Assembly (NCBI GenBank): GCA_937895695.1
Contig: CALBLM010000332.1
Location: 1 to 10,941, forward strand
DNA: 10,941 bases
Origin: an uncultured Megasphaera sp.
Lineage (GTDB): Bacteria > Bacillota > Negativicutes > Veillonellales > Megasphaeraceae
Direction of reading: 5' to 3'
The notes under the pieces are model-generated. The model did not search any database and was not told where the DNA came from. It saw only the letters and a list, made by a program, of their open reading frames with translations. Below, piece after piece: positions 1 to 7,800 of this stretch. Every line of letters starts with the position of its first letter. The first letter of the stretch is position 1. The position numbers and the translations under genes were made by a program.

Positions 1-1443
1 AATAACGACAGACACGGCAATGGTCAAGGCAAACTGACGATACAAGACACCACTCATGCCGCTAAGGAAACCGACCGGTACGAATACAGATGCCAGTACG
101 CAGGCAACACCGACAACCGGGCCTTGTACGTTCTGCATCGCAATAATCGTAGCCTCCCGTGGCGACCTACTGTTATACTTGATTTCATATTCGACAGCTT
201 CGATAACAACGATCGCATCATCGACCAACAAGCCGATAGCCAATACCATGGCGAATAAGGTCAATGTATTGATAGAAAAGTCAAGCACCTTAAAGCAAGC
301 AAAGGTCCCTAGCAAAGATACTGGCACAGCCAACAACGGGATTAAGGTAGAACGGCCACTCTGTAAGAACAAATATACAATGACGGCAACCAAAATCAAG
401 GCTTCGATAAACGTAACAATAACTTCTTCGATAGATGCTTTTACGAATTTCGTACTATCATAAATGATTTTATAATCCAAATCAGACGGGAACGATTTCT
501 TTGCTTTTTCCAATACTTTCATCGCACTAGTAACTGTCTGCATCGCATTGGCATCAGATGTCAAACTAATCATGAATGCCGCACTCGGTTGGCCGTCATA
601 ATACCCATGGACACTATAGTCCTTGGAGCCCAATTCAACCTTTGCGACATCGCCAACGCGAACCATCGTACCATCATCATTCGTACGAATAATAACTTTC
701 TTAAATTCATCAGCTGTCGTCAGACGGCCATCGGCACGCAACGTATATTGATACGTTTGATCGCTCGGTGTCGGCTGAGAACCAACAGAACCAACGGCAG
801 CCTGTGTATTCTGAGACTGAATGGCGGAAATAATATCCGTCGGCGTAACTTTCAGGATACTCATCTTTAAGGGATCCATCCAAATACGCATGGCATAGTC
901 AGAACCAAATTCCTGGACATCGCCAATACCGGATACCCCTTTCAATTCATCCATGAAATACTGGGTAGCATAGTTTTTCATGAATGTTTCATCATAGGAA
1001 CCATTCGGTGAATACAGTAAGAATACCATGGCAGTACCACTAGATGATTTCTGTACGGTTACACCAGTCTGTGTAACTTCCTGAGGTAACGTAGATTGTA
1101 CCTGGCTAACACGGTTTTGGGTATTGACCATATCCATATCATCATTGGAACCCGTTTCGTACTGTACGGTTAGAGAATAGGTCCCTGTATCATTACTGGA
1201 ACTTTCCATGCTGACTAAATCATCGACGCCAATCAACTGTCGTTCAATAACACTGGCGACGGTATCGCCAATAACATCAGCATTAGCCCCGACATATGTA
1301 GCAGATACACTAATCTGCGGTGGCGTAACGTTTGGATATTTAGCGACACGGAGCGTTGCCATCGAAAGGAGCCCTAAAATAGAAATAATCAGCGATATAA
1401 CGATAGCAAAAATCGGCCTGTCAATAAAGAATTTAGATATCAC
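1..1443 (-). CDS. RND multidrug efflux pump, AcrB/MexB (HAE1) type, N-terminal part, cut by the left window edge
   Basis: Inner-membrane proton/drug antiporter that would work with the adaptor encoded just upstream and an outer-membrane TolC-like channel not in this window. I translated 481 codons from a GTG at 1443-1441; the frame is open to base 1, and the family is about 1040 residues, so slightly over half is missing. Residues 4-12 read KFFIDRPIF, the standard AcrB N-terminus, which fixes the start at GTG rather than an internal ATG. TM1 is about residues 10-28, followed by the periplasmic porter domain, which includes FGSDYAMRIWMDP at 179-191. TM2-TM5 lie between about 341 and 460. LLVDDAIVVIE (405-415) contains D408 and D409, equivalent to the proton-relay pair Asp407/Asp408 of AcrB, so this half looks functional. 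AGGGGG overlaps the adaptor stop codon and ends 10 bases before GTG. Third gene of the tetR-adaptor-pump operon; substrate cannot be told from sequence. Confidence 0.96.
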   Translation of the reverse strand, partial: MISKFFIDRPIFAIVISLIISILGLLSMATLRVAKYPNVTPPQISVSATYVGANADVIGDTVASVIERQLIGVDDLVSMESSSNDTGTYSLTVQYETGSNDDMDMVNTQNRVSQVQSTLPQEVTQTGVTVQKSSSGTAMVFLLYSPNGSYDETFMKNYATQYFMDELKGVSGIGDVQEFGSDYAMRIWMDPLKMSILKVTPTDIISAIQSQNTQAAVGSVGSQPTPSDQTYQYTLRADGRLTTADEFKKVIIRTNDDGTMVRVGDVAKVELGSKDYSVHGYYDGQPSAAFMISLTSDANAMQTVTSAMKVLEKAKKSFPSDLDYKIIYDSTKFVKASIEEVIVTFIEALILVAVIVYLFLQSGRSTLIPLLAVPVSLLGTFACFKVLDFSINTLTLFAMVLAIGLLVDDAIVVIEAVEYEIKYNSRSPREATIIAMQNVQGPVVGVACVLASVFVPVGFLSGMSGVLYRQFALTIAVSVVI

Positions 1444-1457
1444 GGTCTTCTCGCCCC

Positions 1458-2624
1458 CTATTTAGACTGGCTTGCAGCGTCACTACTTGTCGTATCATTT
1501 TCTATATCATCCTTGGAGAGCAAGTGCTGATCCAGTGTTGCGCCATTGGCTTTTTGATAGCCATCGACAACAATCAAGTCGCCATCATTTAGACCACTGT
1601 TAATAATCCAGAATTTGCCAACTTTTTGTCCCGGCGTAACTTCTTTATTCTGCGCCTGACCGCTTTCATCAATAACGGAAACGAAATATTTACCTAAGGT
1701 CTGTTGTACAGCTCGCTGTGGTACAAGCAATGCTTTTTGTTGAATCTGTGTATCTGAAATAACCGTACCGTATAAGCCTGGGATTAACAGGTTTTCCGGA
1801 TTATCAAAAACAGCCTTAACAATGATAGAACCGGAATTTCCATCCATACCATGGTTGACCTGTGTGACATGGCCTTCATAGGCATACATAGTGCCATCAC
1901 TCAGGCGAAGTTGTAAATGATCGCCCCAGCTGCCCGGAGCATCCGGTGCTTTTTTCGTCATTTGCAAATATTCCGATTCACTAACAGAAAATTCTACGAA
2001 TACAGGGTTTGTGGAAGAAATCGTTACCAATGCCGTCGAACCAGCTGTTGCATAGGTACCAACCGGTACATCATCTACATTCAACTTACCATCAAACGGT
2101 GCATAGACAATAGTATCATCCACATTATCTTGTGCTGCCTGGACCTGTGCTTCCCGTGCATCCAATACAGCCTGTTGCTGCTGCGTAGCGGCTTCCTGGT
2201 TGGTTACGGTCTGTACGGATACCGCATCTTGATCGGCCAATGCCTGATACCGCTGTAAATTCAACTGTTCATTGGCAAGATTAGCTGCTGCTTGAGCCTG
2301 GGTTGCTTTGGCTTCTTGCAGTGCCGCATCATAGCTGCGGCTGTCTATGCGAAACAGTGGCTGCCCTGCCGTTACAGTCTGACCGCCTTGTACATATTTT
2401 TCGATAACACGACCGGAAATCTTAGCCCGCACAGGTACTTTATCCGTTGCCGTTACAGTACCGCTGTATTCGGCAGTTACCGGTGTATCTTCTGCGGTTA
2501 CTTTATACGTATTGACAGAAACGGCTCCTTTTTGCGCTCCCTTCTGTGCACCACAACCGGCCAGCAATGCTGCGACAGTCAATATGGTGACGCCCATGGT
2601 AAGAAACTTATGCTTTTTTATCAT
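1458..2624 (-). CDS. Periplasmic adaptor (membrane fusion) lipoprotein of an RND efflux system, AcrA/MexA family
   Basis: Links the inner-membrane RND pump to an outer-membrane channel. The 388-residue length is usual for the family. The N-terminus has a Lys-rich start, a hydrophobic stretch (about residues 8-20) and a lipobox L21-A22-G23-C24, so it should be cleaved by signal peptidase II and lipid-anchored at Cys24. Next come the first half of the biotinyl-lipoyl-like domain (about 63-94, VPVRAKISGRV...GQPLFRID), a Gln/Ala-rich alpha-helical hairpin (about 98-168), the returning lipoyl half (YAPFDGKL, about 174-181), and beta-barrel and membrane-proximal domains up to about 355. The Ser/Asp-rich tail looks disordered. 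The ATG has AGGAGG 10 bases upstream, lying inside the end of tetR, so translation is probably coupled. The gene overlaps tetR by 17 bases and is followed after 14 bases by the pump. The mature N-terminus contains a GAQK-GAQK-GA repeat. Identification is firm; the transported compounds are unknown. Confidence 0.96.
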   Translation of the reverse strand: MIKKHKFLTMGVTILTVAALLAGCGAQKGAQKGAVSVNTYKVTAEDTPVTAEYSGTVTATDKVPVRAKISGRVIEKYVQGGQTVTAGQPLFRIDSRSYDAALQEAKATQAQAAANLANEQLNLQRYQALADQDAVSVQTVTNQEAATQQQQAVLDAREAQVQAAQDNVDDTIVYAPFDGKLNVDDVPVGTYATAGSTALVTISSTNPVFVEFSVSESEYLQMTKKAPDAPGSWGDHLQLRLSDGTMYAYEGHVTQVNHGMDGNSGSIIVKAVFDNPENLLIPGLYGTVISDTQIQQKALLVPQRAVQQTLGKYFVSVIDESGQAQNKEVTPGQKVGKFWIINSGLNDGDLIVVDGYQKANGATLDQHLLSKDDIENDTTSSDAASQSK

Positions 2625-3204
2625 TCGTTAATTGCCTCCTATCTGTTTTGATTCCATATAGAATGACGCAAATACATCGTTCCATGTATTCTGGAAAAGA
2701 GTAATCATGTTTTACCTTATCAAAGTAATCAATGACATCATCGGCTGCACTGTGCAGCATATGAATCAGCAAAAACTTGTCAAATGGCTTAAATCCATCT
2801 TCCTGCTGGGCTATATCCAGCAACTGGCCTAAAATGTCCCAATCTTCTTTACGCGCCTCTTCCAACTTTTCACATACGTCCGGCATCTTCTTTACTAATT
2901 CTGTCGTTTTCCGCACAGATAATACCGTAATGTTGTCAGAAGTGACCTTAAAAAAGTTGATAATTTTTTCTTCTGTTGTCATATTCACATCAGCCAGCAA
3001 TTTTCGATGTTCTTTTTGAATCGACTTCATCATAGAAAGAAGAGCTTCTTCAATGATGGCCTGCTTAGACACAAAATGTTCATACAGTGTCCGTTTGCTA
3101 ATGCGAAGGTTTCGAGCTAAATCATCCATATGGAAGTCAGAGCCACGGCAATTAATTTCACGCAAGGCTTCCTTAAGAATTCTCTCTCGAATATCTGTCG
3201 CCAT
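2608..3204 (-). CDS. TetR/AcrR-family transcriptional regulator of the efflux operon
   Basis: Likely a ligand-responsive repressor of its own operon. I chose ATG 3204-3202 (198 residues): AGGA lies 9 bases before it, and the protein then opens MATDIRERILKEAL, the normal TetR N-terminus. An upstream TTG at 3255 would add 17 residues and has no clear Shine-Dalgarno. The N-terminal DNA-binding domain shows the helix-turn-helix at about residues 24-50 (FHMDDLARNLRISKRTLYEHF), with Arg where many relatives have Gly in the turn. From about residue 55 on there is a helical ligand/dimer domain typical of this family but too variable to predict a ligand. It is first in the operon, and its last codons contain the adaptor's Shine-Dalgarno (the two Arg codons form AGGAGG). 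That arrangement, with a promoter and repeat upstream, argues for autoregulation; that is inference from context. A TetR activator is possible but less usual. Confidence 0.93.
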   Translation of the reverse strand: MATDIRERILKEALREINCRGSDFHMDDLARNLRISKRTLYEHFVSKQAIIEEALLSMMKSIQKEHRKLLADVNMTTEEKIINFFKVTSDNITVLSVRKTTELVKKMPDVCEKLEEARKEDWDILGQLLDIAQQEDGFKPFDKFLLIHMLHSAADDVIDYFDKVKHDYSFPEYMERCICVILYGIKTDRRQLTNDKKA

Positions 3205-3246
3205 TTCAACACATCCTAAATACAAATTGATACATTGGTCAGTAAT

Positions 3247-3267
3247 AAAACTCAAAATGAAAACTCA
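3247..3267 (-). repeat. Direct repeat just downstream of the tetR promoter, candidate operator
   Basis: The 8-mer AAAACTCA occurs on the plus strand at 3247-3254 and again at 3260-3267, a 13-base period. It lies between the putative -10 box (3280-3285) and the tetR start (3204), near the expected transcript start. A second, weak dyad, roughly CAAAT-N6-ATTGG, lies at 3223-3238. Either could be where TetR binds. TetR proteins normally prefer inverted repeats, so the direct repeat is not a textbook operator, and in AT-rich DNA it may be chance. Confidence 0.3.
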
Positions 3268-3279
3268 GTACCAAAATAT

Positions 3280-3308
3280 AGTTTAATATACTGTCCATGA
3301 AAAGTCAA
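3280..3308 (-). promoter_or_regulatory. Putative sigma-70/sigma-A promoter of the tetR-adaptor-RND operon
   Basis: Read on the minus strand, TTGACT (3308-3303) is followed after 17 bases by TAAACT (3285-3280). The -35 matches 5 of 6 consensus positions and the -10 matches 4 of 6. The transcript would start near 3273, leaving an untranslated leader of about 70 bases that contains the repeat described separately. No convincing terminator separates this promoter from the yhcH-family gene that ends at 3386, so some read-through from the smc operon is possible. Confidence 0.5.
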
Positions 3309-3385
3309 TAAATATTCCCTGCCTTTATCCTGTATTCTCAAGGCTATGACAGGCTGTATAGCATATACATACCAAACCCGTATCG

Positions 3386-3847
3386 TTATATTTTTATTTT
3401 CATAATAATCTTCCGTATAGGCCGACTCATACCGTCCGGAGCACATAAGCAGCGATGTCCATCGGCCGGCGTAAATATAGCAAATGTTCCTGTCCCCATA
3501 TGGATTTTCGTATCTGCCGATACAGGCGGTTGATAAAACCAGGCATCGCTGGCACTACGGTCTTCTACGATGTCCCCAGCCTGGCACACAGGCTGATACC
3601 CAATAATTTCGCTTCCTTCAATAACCATCTGAATATCAATATAGGAACGATGGGCTTCCATGTTTCGCTGGTTTGCCGGTGCGGTTTCCGTAACGTCGAC
3701 ATTCATATAATTGCCATCTTCCAATTCATGGCGTCCCGGTGTGAGCTTTTGTATATCCAGAGACGCTAATTTTTCAATCCACGGCACAAGCTGTGTCGGC
3801 AAATAAGCTGCTTCCTTTTGCCATTGACTTATATTTCCCACATACAT
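3386..3847 (-). CDS. YhcH/YjgK/YiaL (DUF386) family protein, possible sugar anomerase
   Basis: A 153-residue cupin-like protein, full length for the family. The E. coli member YhcH (NanQ) acts as an N-acetylneuraminate anomerase, and relatives are linked to sugar metabolism; the substrate here is not evident. Visible family motifs are E64-x-H66 with SYIDIQ (68-73), a likely metal- or sugar-binding strand; FTPADGHR (125-132) with His131; and a basic C-terminal strand (IRKIIMKIKI). The ATG at 3847-3845 has AGGAG 9 bases upstream, and that Shine-Dalgarno overlaps the ftsY stop codon, so the gene is the last member of the smc-ftsY operon with a 12-base gap. No sialic acid or other sugar genes are in the window, so the operon position gives no metabolic clue. 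Confidence 0.9.
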   Translation of the reverse strand: MYVGNISQWQKEAAYLPTQLVPWIEKLASLDIQKLTPGRHELEDGNYMNVDVTETAPANQRNMEAHRSYIDIQMVIEGSEIIGYQPVCQAGDIVEDRSASDAWFYQPPVSADTKIHMGTGTFAIFTPADGHRCLCAPDGMSRPIRKIIMKIKI

Positions 3848-3859
3848 CGTATCTCTCTC

Positions 3860-4804
3860 CTATTCGTCTTCTTGTTCACGCTTTTCAATATTTTTATCAA
3901 ACAAGGCATCGGCAAATTGAGCCGCATCAAAGGGTCGTAAATCATCGACGCCTTCACCAACTCCTACCCAGCGCACGGGCACGCCTAATTCGCGTTTCAC
4001 CGATAAAATAATGCCGCCCTTGGCCGTGCCGTCCAGCTTTGTTAGCACTACCCCCGTCAATGGGACGACATCGCCAAATAATTTGGCCTGACTCATGGCA
4101 TTTTGCCCTGTCGTTGCATCCAGTACGAGCAGCGTTTCGTGCGGTGCACCTTCAATGTTACGTCCGGCAATACGCGCCATTTTACGTAATTCTTCCATGA
4201 GATTGGATTTCGTCTGCAGACGGCCTGCTGTATCGACGAGCAAAATATCAATGCCACGCGCTTTTGCCGAAGCTGTTGCATCAAAGACAACAGCAGCTGC
4301 ATCGGCACCTTCTTGATGCTTAACGATCGGTACGCCCGTACGATCTGCCCAAATTGTTAGTTGTTCTGATGCAGCTGCACGGAATGTATCGCCTGCAGCC
4401 AACATAACGGATTTTCCTTGCTGGGTATAGTATTTTGCCAATTTACCAATCGTCGTCGTTTTGCCTACGCCATTGACGCCAACAATAAAAATGACTTCCG
4501 TCGAACCGGTTCGATCCGGTACGGGTTCATTATTTTCTTCCAATAAGGCAACAATGCATTTTTCCAAATAGGGAACAACATCATTACCGCTCTCAATTTC
4601 TTTGGACTTGACGCCTTCACGAATTTTACCGAGAAGATAATCCGTTGTTTCAATGCCAATATCTCCGGTCAGCATGATGGCTTCCAAGTCATCATACATG
4701 TCTTCGTCGATTTTGGCATAGCCGCAAACAACGGTTTCAATATTTTGAATTAGTGAGTTTTTCGTCTTTTCCAAACCTTTGCGTAATCTTGAAAAAAATC
4801 CCAT
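3860..4804 (-). CDS. ftsY: Signal recognition particle receptor FtsY
   Basis: SRP GTPase that docks ribosome-SRP complexes at the inner membrane so that membrane proteins are delivered to SecYEG. At 314 residues it is the short form: it lacks the long acidic A domain of E. coli FtsY and starts directly with a basic amphipathic helix (MGFFSRLRKGLEKTK), a likely membrane-targeting segment. The helical N domain spans about residues 15-95. The G domain follows: P-loop GVNGVGKT (109-116), DTFRAAASEQL (139-149), DTAGR (191-195), TKLDGTAKGG (255-264) and GVGEGVDDLRPFD (281-293), all intact. The ATG lies 2 bases after the smc stop, and its Shine-Dalgarno (AAGGAAC) sits inside the last smc codons, indicating translational coupling. 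The smc-ftsY order is well known in Firmicutes. Confidence 0.98.
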   Translation of the reverse strand: MGFFSRLRKGLEKTKNSLIQNIETVVCGYAKIDEDMYDDLEAIMLTGDIGIETTDYLLGKIREGVKSKEIESGNDVVPYLEKCIVALLEENNEPVPDRTGSTEVIFIVGVNGVGKTTTIGKLAKYYTQQGKSVMLAAGDTFRAAASEQLTIWADRTGVPIVKHQEGADAAAVVFDATASAKARGIDILLVDTAGRLQTKSNLMEELRKMARIAGRNIEGAPHETLLVLDATTGQNAMSQAKLFGDVVPLTGVVLTKLDGTAKGGIILSVKRELGVPVRWVGVGEGVDDLRPFDAAQFADALFDKNIEKREQEDE

Positions 4805-4806
4805 AG

Positions 4807-7800
4807 TTAAGTTCCTTTCTGTAATAATTCATCTACTTTGACAGTCAGCAATCGAGATATACCTCGTTCTTCCATGGTAACACCCTGCAACGTATTAGCG
4901 GCTTCCATCGTTTTGCGGCGATGGGTAATGACAATAAACTGTGTATTGCCGCTGTAATTTTTTAAATAGCGCGCCATTCGTTCTACATTAGCTTCATCCA
5001 ATGCCGCATCCACTTCATCGACCAGACAAAATGGAGCCGGATGATATGCCAAAAATGCCAGTAACAACGCAATAACTGTCAGGGCTCGTTCACCGCCTGA
5101 CAACAAGGTAAGGGACTGCTGTTTTTTGCCGGGAGGCTGAATCAATATATCCACGCCGGCTGTCAAGATATCTTGCGTATCCGTCAACACGACATGGGCT
5201 GTGCCACCGCCGAAAAGACGGCTGAAGATTTGCTGAAAATGTTTGCCAATTTCTCCAAAAGCCTGCCGAAACTGTTTGGCCATGGCCTCATCAATTTCGG
5301 CCACAATGGCTTCCAGTTTGGTTCGCGATTCCCGCAAATCATTACACTGGGTCGTATAAAACTGCTGTTGCTTGACTGCATTCTGATACTCTTCTTCTGC
5401 ATTAGGATTGATTTGCCCCAGTGCTGCAATCTGCTGTTTTAACATCTGTACTTTTTCATGCAGTTCTTTCAACGAACCATCCCGGCGACGTTCCATGGCT
5501 TCCTGCTTGGTTAATCCCTGCATCGTCAGCATTTCATCGTAACGCCGGATTTCACCATGATATTTCTCCAGCTGTACGTCTGCCTGATGAACCCGCGCAC
5601 TGCACTGCTGCAACGTATCCCGTAATTCTTTGCCGGCTGTTTCCAGTTTTTGGTTGCGTGTAAAGTTTTCTTCTCGGGATTGATAAAATGCTTCTTTAGC
5701 CGTGTCATGCGTTTGGGTTTCCCGTTCTTTAGCAGCAATTTTCGCAGCCAATTCCGTCAGCATAGTGGCAGTATCTTGCTGTCGCTGCTGCAAGTCTTGT
5801 TTTCGCATTGCCAAACGGTTGCCATCTTCTTGCAGTTGCGCTTGTTGCTGTGCCTGTTGTTTACGCTGTTCTTCTATATGGTGTACTTGTTCTCGCAGGG
5901 TTGCCGTATGAATCTGTCCGTCTGTCAGCGTTTTACGACAAGCTTCTGCCTCTTCTTGCGCTTTGCGCCGTGCTTCTTCCAGGGTATCTGTATCTGCTTG
6001 GGGACGAGCCGTAATAGCTGATAAATCCGTTTCTTTCTGCAACAACTCAGCTTGTATATGGGCTCGCACCTTTAGGAGAGATTCACACTGCCTGTCCGCT
6101 GCCTGCCAGGCTTCTTGCTGCTGGTGGGCTTCTTTTTTAGTCGTCGTCATTTGCCACGTACGTTTCTGCAGTTCAACGGTCATATGTTGTTTTTGTTCTT
6201 CTGCCGCTTCCATCGCAGCGCGCGCCGTTTCAACTTCGTGCCGTTTTGTTTTGCCCGTTTGTATGGCTTTTTCCATTTGAATTTGCTGGGATGCTGCTTT
6301 TTCTTTTAATTCCTGCAGCAACACCCGCCGACTAATGAGCGAGCTTTCTTTGGCCTTCATACTGCCGCCGGTCAGGGAGCCACCGGCATTAAACTGTGTA
6401 CCATCCAAGCAGACGATTCGCAGACGATGATGGTATTTTCGAGCCGTTGCCGAACCGGCTTCCATCGTTTCAGCAATCAGTGTCTTACCTAATAATGACA
6501 TGAAAACGGACTGATACACCGTATCATACGTAATTAATTCATTGGCAAATCCCAAGATACCCGGTTCTTTAACCGCCTGTTCTTCATCATGCGTACGCGT
6601 CCGGCCTTTGATCGTATTTAATGGCAAAAACGTTGTTCTGCCGGCACGTCGTTCTTTCAAGTAGGCAATGGCTGCCTTGGCTGTTTCTTCTGTTTCAGTA
6701 ATGACATAGCGAGACGCAGCTCCTAGTGCCACATCTAGTGCCGTTGCATAAGGAATTGGTATTTGACATACTTCACCAACAATACCGCAGATGTGAGACC
6801 GCCAGGGAGCATGAGCATCCAATACGGTTTTAACCGACCGTCCTACGCCTTCATGTTCTTGTTCCATACTTTCCAGCACACGAATTCGCTGTTGCAGCGC
6901 GTCAACGGTTCCCCGTAGTCGGCGATACGTCGTTTCCGCTTCTTCCATAGCAGATTCACAAGTTTGTAGCATCTTTCGCTGGGCCGCCGCCGTCAATTCA
7001 TAGTGTTGTGCATCTTGACGTAATGTTTGGCATGCCTTTTCTTGTTCCTGCCATCGTTTATCCGATTGATGCCATGCATTTTTTTGCTGTTCCAGCGTCT
7101 GCTGAACTTCCGTATAGCGTGCACTGTTTTCCTGCAGCCGCCGCCGCAGTTCTTCTACATCACGCTGTTGCACAAAAAGTTGCTGCTGCCGTTCTGTATT
7201 GGCAGCTGTTACATCCTGCAAGGCTTTTGCCGCTTCTTCTGCTTGTGCTTCTGCCTTGCCAAACAAGGCTTTCGTCAAGGCCAATCCTTTTTCTGCCGCT
7301 TGCAGTTCCGCTTCTTTCTGTTTTTGTTGTGACGCTAGCGAAACACCCTGCTCTTCTAACTGCACCTGTTTCTTTTGCAGTAGTTCTGTTTCTTCCTGTA
7401 ATGCTGTTTCATTTTCTTTTAATGTTTCCTGTCGCTGCACAAAAGCAATTTGACGACTCTTCATGCTATCCAATTCATTATGGGCATTGAGTGCTTTGGC
7501 ATCAAGACTGCGCAAGGTTTCATTTTCTTTTTCCATTTCCTGCAGTACCGTCTGCCGCTGTTTTTCAATATTTGCCAACTCGTTTTCAACACGACGCTGT
7601 TCGGCCACTGCTGTGAATCGGTAATTTTCTGCTTTAGACAGCAATCGTTCATTATTTCGTAATTCTTGCAATGTTAACGTTCCTTCATAGGAAATACGTT
7701 CATTATCTAACGCCCGAAACTGTTTTACTTTATCCGACTGCGCCGCCAGTGGTTCCATTCGTTCTGACAGCATACTCATCATATCTTGAATGCGTTCTAA

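Noticed and set aside
56..463. 135-codon plus-strand reading frame
   Set aside because: Antisense to the RND pump, whose translation on the minus strand is unmistakable; Thr/Ala/Ser-rich product with no family features.
2292..2651. 119-codon plus-strand reading frame
   Set aside because: Antisense to the start of the adaptor gene and the end of tetR; no ribosome binding site or recognisable product.
3205..3255. Longer TetR starting at TTG 3255
   Set aside because: No clear Shine-Dalgarno, and the family N-terminus begins at the ATG at 3204, which has AGGA nearby.
3310..3385. Possible terminator after the YhcH-family gene (CCTGT...ACAGG arms)
   Set aside because: Only five base pairs with a 15-base loop and no T-run, so it is not supported as an intrinsic terminator.
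3252..3446. 64-codon minus-strand reading frame overlapping the 3' end of the YhcH-family gene
   Set aside because: It runs through the tetR promoter, has no good Shine-Dalgarno and encodes nothing recognisable; probably chance.
7008..7490. 160-codon plus-strand reading frame antisense to smc
   Set aside because: It lies wholly opposite the well-supported smc gene; its Leu/Phe/Ala-rich product is what the complement of Gln/Lys/Glu-rich coiled-coil codons gives, and there is no supporting motif.
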